A stretch of DNA of 64,000 nt from Flagellimonas spongiicola (GCF_023502425.1 NZ_JAMFMA010000001.1:1-64000), one strand, 5' to 3'; counted from the stretch's first letter, positions 18,806 through 27,663 are shown. Made by a program: numbers and translations. Notes: generated from the letters alone by a model not told the origin.

Positions 18806-20542
18806 ATGAAAATAAGAAGCAAACATATTATTCGAGGTCTTTTTGCAGGAGTTCTGATCCTAATGACCTCATGTGAAGTTACAGAGTTGGATTTAACAAA
18901 CGACCCTAACTTTTTAACTCCAGAGCAGGCCTCTCCGGATTTCTTTATTAGCTCTATCCAAGAGGACTTTGCAAGACACTTGGATGGGGATGTCGCAGGT
19001 GATCCCAATGATAATTTTGTCACCGGTGGATTTCAGTTTGGTGATGGATTGTCGCCTTTGGGTATGGAACTTACGCGGGTAATGCAAATGAGTAGTAGGG
19101 ATTATGAAAGTACATACCAAGATTCGGATGTGGATGATGAGTGGGACAATGCTTATCGGGGAGTTCTTTTTGATATAAGACTAATGACGCCCTTGGCCGA
19201 AGAAGCAGGTTTGACCCGTCATTTGGGGATTGCACAGTTTATTGAAGCCTATATCATTTCGTCTTTGGTGGATTTCTTTGGGGACATTCCCTATACCGAA
19301 GCCGTACAAGCACCTGAAATTGTTAATCCGATTTTAGATAGTGGGCAATCCGTGTATCAGGCGGCGCAAACCTTATTGGATCAGGCAATTGTCAATTTTA
19401 CCAATACGGCCTCGGCTACGCCAGCGGTAGAATTTTTCTATAACAATGATTATTCAAAGTGGGTTAAGGCGGCCAATACGTTAAAAATGAAACTGTATCT
19501 GCAAACGCGTTTGGTAGACCCAGGTGCTGTAGTGGCTTTTAATGCTATTGTGAATTCCGGAGACTTTATCTCGGATTCTGCCGATGACTTTGATTTTCAA
19601 TGGCCTGGCACGAGTGCTGCACAACCAGATAATAGGCACCCCCGTTATGGGCTTAACTATGTGTCCAATGGACCTGGGGATTACGCCTCCAATTGGTTGA
19701 TGAATCAAATGATGGTGAACAATGACCCTAGGATGCGTTATTATTTCTACCGCCAAACCAATGCAGTTCCCGGGGTAGAAATAGATCCAGATGAACAGAC
19801 CTTACGTTGTTCATTGCAGACACCTCCAGCACATTATACGAATGGTGGATTTACCTTTTGTAACCTTCCTAACGGATATTGGGGTAGGGACCATGGTGAT
19901 GACGAAGGTACGCCTCCTGACGGGCCGGTTCGAACGACTTGGGGAGTGTATCCTGCAGGTGGTCGTTTTGATGATGATAGTTTCAGTCCTGTGGCCCAAC
20001 CTACGGACCCATTATCCAATGGCGGTGGTGGATTGGGAATTACACCGATCTTGGATGCATTTATGGTAGATTTCTGGAGGGCGGAAATGGCCTTAGTAGA
20101 AGGGAATACGGCGGTAGCCCAAGGATTCCTAGAAGCTGGTATGACCAAGCAAATTGCAAAGGTGACTGCTGCTTCTGCTGTAGATCCAAATGCGGATCTG
20201 TCTTTTGAACCTTCTGCTACGGATGTGACTGATTTTATCAATACCGTGGTTGCGGATTTTGCTGCTGCTACAGGTGATGACCAATGGAACATATTGGCTG
20301 AAAACTATTTTGTTTCCCATTATGGAAATGGAATAGAAACGTACAATTTTTATCGGAGAACAGGATTTCCAAACAGTTTACAGCCCAATAGGGAACCTGA
20401 TCCAGGAAGTTTTCCGAGGTCAATGTTCTATCCAAATCAGGCGGTCACCTCCAACTCCAACATTACACAGAAAGCCAATCTTGCGGTTCAAGTGTTTTGG
20501 GATAACAATCCAGCTGGACCAACATTTCCGGCATCAAACTAA
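18806..20542 (+). CDS. SusD/RagB-type surface lipoprotein
   Basis: 578 residues. A lipoprotein signal peptide (LILMTSCEVTELD, lipidated Cys about 23) leads into a SusD fold with helical TPR-like repeats; LTPEQASPDFF and the segment AQFIEAYIISSLVDFFGDIP (about 144-163) are typical of the SusD/RagB-like family that acts as a lid on SusC. It lies 10 bp after susC and 8 bp before the third lipoprotein. It belongs to the divergent SusD-like group common in marine Flavobacteriaceae; ligand unknown. Confidence 0.93.
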   Translation: MKIRSKHIIRGLFAGVLILMTSCEVTELDLTNDPNFLTPEQASPDFFISSIQEDFARHLDGDVAGDPNDNFVTGGFQFGDGLSPLGMELTRVMQMSSRDYESTYQDSDVDDEWDNAYRGVLFDIRLMTPLAEEAGLTRHLGIAQFIEAYIISSLVDFFGDIPYTEAVQAPEIVNPILDSGQSVYQAAQTLLDQAIVNFTNTASATPAVEFFYNNDYSKWVKAANTLKMKLYLQTRLVDPGAVVAFNAIVNSGDFISDSADDFDFQWPGTSAAQPDNRHPRYGLNYVSNGPGDYASNWLMNQMMVNNDPRMRYYFYRQTNAVPGVEIDPDEQTLRCSLQTPPAHYTNGGFTFCNLPNGYWGRDHGDDEGTPPDGPVRTTWGVYPAGGRFDDDSFSPVAQPTDPLSNGGGGLGITPILDAFMVDFWRAEMALVEGNTAVAQGFLEAGMTKQIAKVTAASAVDPNADLSFEPSATDVTDFINTVVADFAAATGDDQWNILAENYFVSHYGNGIETYNFYRRTGFPNSLQPNREPDPGSFPRSMFYPNQAVTSNSNITQKANLAVQVFWDNNPAGPTFPASN

Positions 20543-20550
20543 TCATAACA

Positions 20551-21432
20551 ATGAAAGTTAAAAAACGTATTATGAGAAAAATAAGCACATATATAATGCT
20601 CGTTGTAGGGTTGGTTACGGCTTTATCCTGTACCGAGGAGAAAATTGTCGATGATGTTCAAGCTACGGTAGGGCGCGGTTTGGTTTTAAGAACTGTGGCT
20701 AATCTAAGTACAACATACAACTTACTTGATCCTTCGTCCACTTTTGGAGTTACTTTGGAGGCTCAAGATGAGGAAAATGGAGGACTGTTGTCAGAGGTGC
20801 GGGTATTTGCACAATTCGTGGACAATACGATCGAAAATGACAATAACGAATCATCTGCAGAGACATTGGTGGTCACATTGCCAACTTCTGCCTTTAGTAC
20901 AGGGCCTTTTGGATTTCCAAGAGCTGATTTGGTAGTTACCTTGAATGAGGCACTAACAAGCACTGGTACGGATTTTTCAACCGTAGATGGTGGGGATGCT
21001 ATTAGTTTTCGTCTAGAAGCCTTGTTGACCGATGGTAGGGTGTTTACGAACAATGCAGCTGGAACTGTGGCTAATGGTTCGTTCTTTTCATCACCGTTCG
21101 CCTATTCGGCAGGAATTAACTGTATTCCAGTAACCCCTGTTACCGGGGATTATCAGTTGGATATGACAGATACTTTCGGTGACGGATGGGATGGTGCCTT
21201 TATAACTGTGAATATAGATGGTACGACCACGGATTACACCATTGCAGCTGGAGGTGCGGCATCGTTTACCATTTCCGTTCCGGCAGGAACCACAGAACTT
21301 GTATTTACGTATACACCCGGTAATTTTGAAGCCGAGCATCTATTTGTTTTACTGGCGCCGTCAGGCGAAGTGGCGGCAGCCGGAGGACCTGGCCCTACAC
21401 CAGGTGAAATTGTATTGAATATTTGTTCCTAA
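20551..21432 (+). CDS. Third lipoprotein of the SusCD locus, unknown function
   Basis: 293 residues. The lipobox LVTALSCTEE (Cys about 26 from the first ATG; a second ATG at 20572 would shorten the signal peptide) indicates an outer-membrane lipoprotein. Two beta-rich halves can be seen: residues about 40-190 of no recognised type, and about 195-290 beginning with DTFGDGWDGAFITVNIDG, a motif seen in small beta-sandwich modules of secreted Bacteroidota proteins. Position after susD, like SusE/SusF in other loci, suggests a surface-exposed accessory binding protein that helps select the substrate. I do not recognise a closer family. Confidence 0.8.
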   Translation: MKVKKRIMRKISTYIMLVVGLVTALSCTEEKIVDDVQATVGRGLVLRTVANLSTTYNLLDPSSTFGVTLEAQDEENGGLLSEVRVFAQFVDNTIENDNNESSAETLVVTLPTSAFSTGPFGFPRADLVVTLNEALTSTGTDFSTVDGGDAISFRLEALLTDGRVFTNNAAGTVANGSFFSSPFAYSAGINCIPVTPVTGDYQLDMTDTFGDGWDGAFITVNIDGTTTDYTIAAGGAASFTISVPAGTTELVFTYTPGNFEAEHLFVLLAPSGEVAAAGGPGPTPGEIVLNICS

Positions 21433-21455
21433 TAGTAGTAAATTAATCTTTGGAG

Positions 21456-21482
21456 GAGCCACCTTTAGGTGGCTCTTTTTTT
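21456..21482 (+). terminator. Terminator of the SusCD operon
   Basis: GAGCCACC (21456-21463), loop TTTA, GGTGGCTC (21468-21475), then a T-run. Confidence 0.92.
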
Positions 21483-21526
21483 GCATAAAACTGGGTCTTG
21501 TCACATCTTTTTATTTGCTTTGCAAA

Positions 21527-21937
21527 ATGATTGCCACAATTTGCAGAAAAGCACATTTTAATGCCGCTCATAGGTTGCATAACCCGAATTGGAGTGATGC
21601 GAAGAACAAGGAGGTTTTTGGAAAATGCAATAGCCCAAGTTTTCACGGTCATAATTTTGATTTGGAGGTAAGAGTTCGGGGTGAAGTAGATCCAGATACA
21701 GGATTTGTTATGGATTTGGCAGTTTTAGGCGGGCTGATCCACGATGAAATTGAGGAACGTTTTGATCATAAAAACCTGAATGAGGATTGCCCGGAGTTTA
21801 GTCACGGATTGCCTACAACCGAATATTTTGTGAAAGTCATTTATGATATCTTGAAACCTAAACTCACAACCGGACAGTTATTGCATATTACATTGCATGA
21901 GACACAAAAGAATTCGGCAGAGTATGGTGATTGGTAA
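21527..21937 (+). CDS. queD: 6-carboxy-5,6,7,8-tetrahydropterin synthase / 6-pyruvoyl-tetrahydropterin synthase family
   Basis: 136 residues from the ATG at 21527 (an upstream in-frame TTG is less likely). Zinc-binding histidines H15, H40 and H42 (the last two in SFHGHNF) and the catalytic cysteine C34 (FGKCNSPS) are present, as is the later LPTTEYFVKVIYDIL and the closing HETQKNSAEY glutamate region. QueD makes 6-carboxytetrahydropterin for queuosine synthesis; a tetrahydrobiopterin-type PTPS is the alternative, and the two cannot be separated with confidence here. It stands between the SusCD terminator and tRNA-Val(GAC). Confidence 0.88.
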   Translation: MIATICRKAHFNAAHRLHNPNWSDAKNKEVFGKCNSPSFHGHNFDLEVRVRGEVDPDTGFVMDLAVLGGLIHDEIEERFDHKNLNEDCPEFSHGLPTTEYFVKVIYDILKPKLTTGQLLHITLHETQKNSAEYGDW

Positions 21938-21965
21938 CATTTTTACGATATTGCACCGCTTTTAA

Positions 21966-22040
21966 GGGATATTAGCTCAGTTGGTTTAGAGCGCTGCCTT
22001 GACAGGGCAGAGGTCACTGGTTCGAATCCAGTATATCCCA
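21966..22040 (+). tRNA. tRNA-Val(GAC)
   Basis: 75-nt cloverleaf: acceptor GGGATAT/ATATCCC, D-arm GCTC/GAGC, anticodon arm CTGCC/GGCAG with loop TTGACAG, T-arm ACTGG/CCAGT. Anticodon GAC reads GUC/GUU (valine). CCA is not encoded. It shares 22 identical bases of its 3' half with the tRNA-Val at 14.35 kb. Confidence 0.96.
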
Positions 22041-22043
22041 CTT

Positions 22044-22415
22044 TTAAATGCTTATTGCGCAGGTTTGGGATTTGCCAAACCATCTCACTCTATTTTTTGC
22101 CGCTAGTTTATAGATGTTATCCCGAATAACTTTTGGGACTAGCGCAAGTGCACTCCCAATTATTGCCCACTGCGGAATTTTGGAAAGGATACGTAAAAAT
22201 CCATCGGAAAGGGTGTGTTCGCCATGCTCGTCAAAAAGAATTACAGTTTCTAGGGTGTTGGTGGCATAGCCATTTTGTTGCAACAATTGCTTTCCCATTG
22301 GAGACTGAAACGGAATCATCTGAAATTGACCATTTGGGGCATATGCCAAAAGCCAACCAACAACTCCATTGCATAAATTACATTCTCCGTCAAAAACAAT
22401 AACATTTCTTTCCAT
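22044..22415 (-). CDS. DCC-family thiol-disulfide oxidoreductase-like protein (DUF393)
   Basis: 123 residues from the ATG at 22415; an ATG 45 bp upstream would add residues that do not look conserved. The N-terminus VIVFDGECNLCN holds the family's DxxCxxC motif (D9, C12, C15), followed by WLLAYAPNGQFQMIPFQSP. DCC proteins are thioredoxin-like small proteins of unknown physiological substrate. It ends 3 bp from tRNA-Val(GAC), on the opposite strand. Confidence 0.88.
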   Translation of the reverse strand: MERNVIVFDGECNLCNGVVGWLLAYAPNGQFQMIPFQSPMGKQLLQQNGYATNTLETVILFDEHGEHTLSDGFLRILSKIPQWAIIGSALALVPKVIRDNIYKLAAKNRVRWFGKSQTCAISI

Positions 22416-22486
22416 GGCATATTGGTTTTGGAGTATTGGTCGGACCAAATCCAATGCCATTCCAAGTTTATGTTTTATTTAAGATT

Positions 22487-23761
22487 TTAAAATAAATCCA
22501 AGGTTCGTTCCAAAGCCATTCCTCTGGAACCTTTGATCAAGACCGTTCCTTTTCGAGGGACATTGCCTTTCAGGTAGGATTCAAAACTGTCATAGGAGTC
22601 AAATTGATGGAAGTCAGTTTGCGTTCTGGAAAAATTTTCCCCAACCAAAAATACATTGGAAAAACCAAGGGATGTTGCTAGATCCACAATACCTTGATGT
22701 TCCTTTTTTGCGTCTTCACCCAATTCGAACATGTCGCCAAGTATCAATGTTTTGAAATCAGATTGCATGCCTTTTAAGTTTTCAATAGCGACCTTCATGC
22801 TAGACGGATTCGCGTTGTACGCATCCAGTATGATTTCCAAGCCATTTTTTTCTATGATCTGCGAACGATTGTTTTTTGGCTGGTAAGATTCTAAAGCAGC
22901 TTTAATTTTAGCAGTAGGCACGTTGAAATATTTGCCGATAACTACGGCAGCACAACAATTGGTGAAATTATACCTCCCGATCAATTGTGTTTTTACTTTT
23001 AATCCTTCAAAAGTGAATTGAACAAAGGGGTCAGCATCTACATAATTTATATTGAAGTATTGTGGATTTTCAGTGCTGTAACCAATTTTCTTCACATAAG
23101 ACCCCAGTTTTTCAAGTTGGATGGGATCATCTGCATTCATGAAAATGTGCTTATTGTTTTCAATGAGGTGATCGTATAATTCGCTTTTACCTTTAATTAC
23201 ACCTTCAATTCCACCAAAACCTTCTAAATGTGCTTTTCCAAAATTGGTAATGTAACCATAGTCGGGTTGGGCTATACCACATAAAAAGTCAATTTCTTTT
23301 TGATGGTTGGCTCCCATCTCAACAATAGCTATTTCAGTTTCATTTGTTATGGATAATAGGGTTAGGGGAACACCAATGTGATTGTTTAAATTTCCTAGGG
23401 TTGCTATGGTATTATAGGATTGCGATAGTACCGAATGAATTAATTCTTTAGATGTGGTTTTTCCGTTACTTCCAGTTAAGGAAACAACTTTAGCCTTAGA
23501 TTGCTTTCTATGGTAGGTGGATAGTTTTTGCAAGGTGGTCAAAACATCTTCCACAAGTATATGCTTTTCAGAAGTGTTGAATTTTTCCTCGTCCACTAGG
23601 GCATAGGCAGCACCGTTTTCAAGGGCTCTATCCGCAAATTCATTTCCATTGAAATTGGGTCCTTTTAATGCGAAGAAAAGGCAATCTTTAGAAATTTTCC
23701 GGGTATCTGTGCAAATGGTAGGATGCGCTAAGAAAAGCTGGTGCAATTGTTCCAAATTCAT
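22487..23761 (-). CDS. murF: UDP-N-acetylmuramoyl-tripeptide--D-alanyl-D-alanine ligase
   Basis: 424 residues from the ATG at 23761 (MNLEQLHQLF); a longer reading would begin inside gldJ. MurF adds D-Ala-D-Ala to the UDP-MurNAc-tripeptide in peptidoglycan synthesis. The N-terminal domain has TDTRKISKDCLFFALKG, the ATP P-loop is LTGSNGKTTSKE (K101), and GNLNNHIGVPLTLL, EMGANHQKEI and DAYNANPSSMK are further Mur-ligase motifs. It lies directly behind gldJ, as in other Flavobacteriia, and just 12 bp beyond the end of the gldJ terminator T-run. Confidence 0.95.
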   Translation of the reverse strand: MNLEQLHQLFLAHPTICTDTRKISKDCLFFALKGPNFNGNEFADRALENGAAYALVDEEKFNTSEKHILVEDVLTTLQKLSTYHRKQSKAKVVSLTGSNGKTTSKELIHSVLSQSYNTIATLGNLNNHIGVPLTLLSITNETEIAIVEMGANHQKEIDFLCGIAQPDYGYITNFGKAHLEGFGGIEGVIKGKSELYDHLIENNKHIFMNADDPIQLEKLGSYVKKIGYSTENPQYFNINYVDADPFVQFTFEGLKVKTQLIGRYNFTNCCAAVVIGKYFNVPTAKIKAALESYQPKNNRSQIIEKNGLEIILDAYNANPSSMKVAIENLKGMQSDFKTLILGDMFELGEDAKKEHQGIVDLATSLGFSNVFLVGENFSRTQTDFHQFDSYDSFESYLKGNVPRKGTVLIKGSRGMALERTLDLF

Positions 23762-23772
23762 GGGTCGAAGAT

Positions 23773-23803
23773 AAAAAAAAAGCCCCGATTTAATCGGGGC
23801 TTT
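23773..23803 (-). terminator. gldJ terminator abutting murF
   Basis: On the minus strand AAAGCCCCGATT pairs with AATCGGGGCTTT (12-bp arms, 23779-23803, one-base loop on paper, about four in practice) and is followed by nine T. The T-run ends 11 bp before the murF ATG. Confidence 0.9.
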
Positions 23804-23819
23804 AGATGCTTTCAAGTTC

Positions 23820-25481
23820 TTATTTGGAGGCCTTTTTATGACGGACTGTTTTGTTTTTAGATTTGGATTTTGAACCAACTCTTGACATGGCGCATCTAAA
23901 TCCAATATCATCCGTAGCCATATATTGTGGCATATATCTTCTTTGCGCTGGATCTAACCAGAATGCTCTATCTCTCCATGAACCTCCCTTGTATACACGA
24001 ACTTCGTCGTTAATAAGTGATGTTCTGTAGTTTGATGTATCGTACTGGCGAATCAAATTACCAGTGGAATCACGTTCTACTTTGTGCTTAGGCGAATCAT
24101 ACATCATCCTGTTATTGGATTCATCACTGAATCTCTCAAAGAATCTTGAAGAACCAGCATCGCCATCTCTGTACCCTCTGTTGTCACTGGAGTCGAAATT
24201 GGTTCTTAAATAGGTCTCTTCTTCAGTAACCGGAACCATTTCAATTTCACCTGGTAAGTTCATCGCAACGATTTTACCGTTAGGAAGTGTATCATACTTG
24301 ATTTCGTCCTTAAGTACTTTAACTTTTCCGTCTTCACCAATAGCTTTTTTCAAGAATATGTTACCACGATAGTAGTTGAAATCACTAATCTCGTCATCTA
24401 CAATTGGACGATAAACATCAGCTACCCATTCGGAAACATTTCCAGCCATATCGTAAAGACCAAAATCATTGGGTTTGTATGATTTTACTTCTGCAGTAAT
24501 ATCCGCACCGTCGTCAGACCAACCTGCTATTCCGCCGTAATCACCTTTGGCTTGTTTGAAGTTTGCCAATTGATCACCACGACCAACACGTTGTCCGTTT
24601 CTGGTGTAATCACCTTCCCATGGGTATTTCTTTCTACCACGGTAATTGTTGTACTCTCTTGACCCTATAAGTGCTTGGGCGGCATATTCCCATTCAGTCT
24701 CGGTTGGGAGTCTGTATTCTGGCATGATCACACCGCTGCTTCTTTTAGCATAAACATTGATGGAATCACGTTTTTGTTTTCCTTGAAGGGAATCTATCTG
24801 ACCGCCGTATACACTTTGGGGATTGTTCAAATACGCTTCGGTACTGAAGGTTTCACTGATTTCACCGTTTAACACCTTGTACTTGGCATCCTGGGCCAAA
24901 TAGCCTTCTCTTTCCAACATAGCCTCATTTACCCTATCGGTTCGCCACTCGGCATATTGGGATGCCTGAACCCAGTTAACACCAACTACAGGATATTCAG
25001 CATATGCTGGATGTCTTAAGTAGTTGTTGGTCATGGTCTCATTAAAACCTAAACGGTTTCTCCATACCAATGTATCCGGAAGTGCACCGTGGTAAATATT
25101 TCTATAATTTGGGTTTTCAGGAGGATAAACCGCTTTCAAGTAATCCAAGTACTCCAAATACATAACATTGGTAACCTCGGTTTCATCCATATAAAAAGAC
25201 TGTACGTGCTGCTGGGTTGGAGTATTGTTCCAATCATGCATGATATCATCCTGAACTTTACCCTTGGTAAATGTTCCGCCCTCAATAAAGACAGTACCAG
25301 GAGGTGTCTCCTGCTCTTTGAAATCTGAATTGAATTGGAACCCACCCTCCTTGGCGTTGATTTTCCATCCAGTTGCTCTAGAGACATTTTTGGATGAGGA
25401 AGATCCGGAGTTTTTACAACTGGTAAAACTTCCTACTATGACAGCACTAGAAAGTACAACTTTGATAAAGTGTTTTTTCAT
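23820..25481 (-). CDS. gldJ: Gliding motility lipoprotein GldJ
   Basis: 553 residues. Lipoprotein signal peptide with Cys22 (SFTSCKNSG), then a formylglycine-generating-enzyme/sulfatase-modifying-factor-like fold: FIEGGTFTKG, MDETEVTNVMYLEYL, YPVVGVNWVQASQYAEWR, RLPTETEWEYAAQAL, YDMAGNVSEWVADVY and KGGSWRDRAFWLDPAQRR in order. GldJ is an essential part of the flavobacterial gliding and type IX secretion machine and is needed to stabilise GldK and partners. Divergent from porV. Confidence 0.95.
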   Translation of the reverse strand: MKKHFIKVVLSSAVIVGSFTSCKNSGSSSSKNVSRATGWKINAKEGGFQFNSDFKEQETPPGTVFIEGGTFTKGKVQDDIMHDWNNTPTQQHVQSFYMDETEVTNVMYLEYLDYLKAVYPPENPNYRNIYHGALPDTLVWRNRLGFNETMTNNYLRHPAYAEYPVVGVNWVQASQYAEWRTDRVNEAMLEREGYLAQDAKYKVLNGEISETFSTEAYLNNPQSVYGGQIDSLQGKQKRDSINVYAKRSSGVIMPEYRLPTETEWEYAAQALIGSREYNNYRGRKKYPWEGDYTRNGQRVGRGDQLANFKQAKGDYGGIAGWSDDGADITAEVKSYKPNDFGLYDMAGNVSEWVADVYRPIVDDEISDFNYYRGNIFLKKAIGEDGKVKVLKDEIKYDTLPNGKIVAMNLPGEIEMVPVTEEETYLRTNFDSSDNRGYRDGDAGSSRFFERFSDESNNRMMYDSPKHKVERDSTGNLIRQYDTSNYRTSLINDEVRVYKGGSWRDRAFWLDPAQRRYMPQYMATDDIGFRCAMSRVGSKSKSKNKTVRHKKASK

Positions 25482-25872
25482 AATTTGGGCTTGAGTACTT
25501 TAAAATAAGGGCTTTGACCCCCTTAGCTACTTTAACTTGATTTTGATTTTAAATCCTTCAATGGCTTTAAAACGATGTTTTGACCATTATATTTTATCCC
25601 CGAAAAATAATTCTCAAGATCATTTGACGGATCACGGCTAATACTTAAACGCACTTACCCTTGGATTAGTATGGAATCCATCGGTTTTAACGCATTCTTG
25701 GATTCGTTTTTTCATGTGGGCGTAAATTTACCTTGGATGTAGCCAATTATTTATCAAAAAATAGTGCAGTTGGTACAAGAATTTTGGCAATTGGTCGTTA
25801 AGTTGTAATATGTCCATTAGATTTTTTAAATCTTTGTGGGCCTTAATGTTCACTAAACGCTAAAAACAAAAA
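25482..25872. other. Divergent gldJ/porV intergenic region, no gene seen
   Basis: 391 bp. No ORF and no trace of porU, the peptidase gene usually found here. A dyad TAAGGG/CCCTTA (25506-25525) sits in the gldJ leader. AATCTTTG (25829-25836, one mismatch from TAnnTTTG) is a candidate porV -7 element about 36 bp before its start. Confidence 0.6.
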
Positions 25873-27018
25873 ATGAAAAAGTTACTATTATTGGTAGTGT
25901 TGCTTTGTCTTTCAGTAAGATTGAGTGCACAACAAGAAAGAGTAATTACAACAGCTGTCCCTTTCTTAACCATTGCTTCTGATGCTCGCGCATCTGGTAT
26001 GGGTGACATGGGTGTTGCGACATCCTTTGACGCCTTCTCCCAACAATGGAATCCAGCAAAATTTGCATTTGCTACACAAAAATCAGGATTCGGTGCGAGT
26101 TACACCCCTTATTTGGAAAGTATCGTTAATGATGTTTCCCTGCTCAACGCTAGTTTTTACAACAAATTGAATGATAGAAGTGCATTCGCATTCAGTGTGC
26201 GCTATTTTGGGTTGGGTGAAATAGAACTTAGACAAACCATTGATGAGGATGCCACTTTGGTAAAGCCTAATGAATTTGCTATTGACGGTTCTTACTCACT
26301 TAAGTTGAGCCAGACCTTTTCCATGGCAGTTGCTGGTAGGTTTATAAGTTCAAATTTGAGGTTTCAGGATGGAGCGCAAGATTCGCAAGCTGCCAATTCT
26401 TTCGCTGTAGATGTTGCTGGTTTTTATCGTTCTAGGGAAATAGCATATAATAGTTTTGACGGACGTTGGAGAGCCGGATTCAATATCTCCAATCTTGGAG
26501 GGAAAATCCAGTATGACGAAGGCGGACAACAAAACTTTTTGCCAACAAACTTGAAGTTTGGAGGTGGTTTTGATTTCATATTTGATCAAGATAATATCCT
26601 TGCACTGCAAACCGAATTCAATAAATTATTGGTTCCAACCCCTCGAGACTTTACGGGTGATGGTTTGATTACTGCTGAGGATAACAACGAATACCAACAA
26701 ATTAGTTTCTTGAGTGGCGTGTTCGAGTCTTTTGGAGATGCACCTGACGGCTTTAGTGAAGAGTTGAAAGAGATAACTTGGGCATTAGGAGCCGAGTATA
26801 GATATATGGAAGCTTTTATGTTGAGAGCTGGATATTTTAATGAAAGTGAGGTTAAAGGAGCACGACAGTTCTTCACACTTGGAGCAGGATTCAAATTCAA
26901 ATCAGCTCAAATCGATCTATCGTATTTATTCTCTACTGCACAAGTAAGAAATCCATTGGAAAACACATTGCGTTTTTCGCTTACCTTCAATTTTGGAGAA
27001 GAGTTCCTAAACGATTAA
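25873..27018 (+). CDS. porV: Type IX secretion system outer-membrane protein PorV
   Basis: 381 residues. Signal peptide (1-20, VRLSAQ), then a FadL-type beta-barrel: VPFLTIASDARASGMGDMGV at the start of the mature protein is the PorV/PorQ family hallmark, followed by SFDAFSQQWNPAKFAFA, repeated strand/loop pairs and the end LRFSLTFNFGEEF. PorV shuttles T9SS cargo from the SprA channel to the sortase PorU. Divergent from gldJ and followed by a terminator, then cdd. Confidence 0.92.
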   Translation: MKKLLLLVVLLCLSVRLSAQQERVITTAVPFLTIASDARASGMGDMGVATSFDAFSQQWNPAKFAFATQKSGFGASYTPYLESIVNDVSLLNASFYNKLNDRSAFAFSVRYFGLGEIELRQTIDEDATLVKPNEFAIDGSYSLKLSQTFSMAVAGRFISSNLRFQDGAQDSQAANSFAVDVAGFYRSREIAYNSFDGRWRAGFNISNLGGKIQYDEGGQQNFLPTNLKFGGGFDFIFDQDNILALQTEFNKLLVPTPRDFTGDGLITAEDNNEYQQISFLSGVFESFGDAPDGFSEELKEITWALGAEYRYMEAFMLRAGYFNESEVKGARQFFTLGAGFKFKSAQIDLSYLFSTAQVRNPLENTLRFSLTFNFGEEFLND

Positions 27019-27038
27019 GAATTGTTAATGAATATATT

Positions 27039-27070
27039 GAAAACCTGTCCTTGGACAGGTTTTCTTATTT
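27039..27070 (+). terminator. porV terminator
   Basis: GAAAACCTGTCC (27039-27050) pairs with GGACAGGTTTTC (27053-27064), followed by a T-rich stretch. Confidence 0.88.
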
Positions 27071-27073
27071 TTG
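27066..27073 (+). promoter_or_regulatory. Candidate -7 element of cdd
   Basis: TATTTTTG matches TAnnTTTG and sits 16 nt before the cdd ATG, directly after the porV hairpin; the terminator T-run and the promoter overlap. Confidence 0.5.
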
Positions 27074-27089
27074 GGTATTACTTCCAAGT

Positions 27090-27581
27090 ATGAAGAAACA
27101 GCAAATTGGCTTTGAGCTTTTCATATATGAAACTATCGAAGAGCTTTCACAAAACGAGCAAAAATTGTTAGTCGAGGCTGAGCGGGCACGTGAAAATGCT
27201 TATGCGCCGTATTCGAGTTTTAAAGTTGGCGCAGCTGTACTTTTAGACAATGGCGAAATTGTTATTGGTAACAATCAGGAAAATGCCTCCTATCCTTCAG
27301 GTCTATGTGCGGAACGAGTAGCTGTCTTTCAAGCCGGCGCCAAATATCCCGGAGTGCCTATAAATACAATTGTGATCACTGCTACATCCAAGGACTATGT
27401 GGTAGACAATCCAGCGGCTCCATGTGGCAATTGTAGGCAATCCATCATTGAGTATGAACAACGCCAAAAAAAGCCCATTGCTATTCTCTTAAGAGGTGAA
27501 ACCGGACCTATCTACAAATGCAGTTCTATGGCAGATATTTTGCCCCTAGCATTTAGTAGTTCATTTTTGTCCGATTCTTAA
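27090..27581 (+). CDS. cdd: Cytidine deaminase
   Basis: 163 residues from the ATG at 27090; a longer frame starting with TTG at 27051 would begin within the porV terminator. Hydrolytic deamination of cytidine/deoxycytidine to uridine forms. Zinc ligands and catalytic glutamate: C73-A-E75 (SGLCAERVAVF) and PCGNC (C112, C115), the three-cysteine pattern of small homotetrameric CDAs. YAPYSSFKVGAAVL is the family N-terminal signature. Confidence 0.95.
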   Translation: MKKQQIGFELFIYETIEELSQNEQKLLVEAERARENAYAPYSSFKVGAAVLLDNGEIVIGNNQENASYPSGLCAERVAVFQAGAKYPGVPINTIVITATSKDYVVDNPAAPCGNCRQSIIEYEQRQKKPIAILLRGETGPIYKCSSMADILPLAFSSSFLSDS

Positions 27582-27590
27582 TCCATTTCT

Positions 27591-27621
27591 TTTCCCAAAA
27601 AGAGATATATATGTATTTTTG
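27591..27621 (+). promoter_or_regulatory. Candidate pdhA promoter
   Basis: TTTC (27591-27594), a 19-bp spacer and TATTTTTG (27614-27621). It predicts a leader of about 37 nt before the ATG at 27664. Confidence 0.55.
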
Positions 27622-27663
27622 CTTTTCTTCCGTAACGGGGGTTTTCAATTAATACAACCATTG

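Noticed and set aside
27051-27089. TTG-started extension of cytidine deaminase
   Set aside because: It begins within the porV terminator hairpin.
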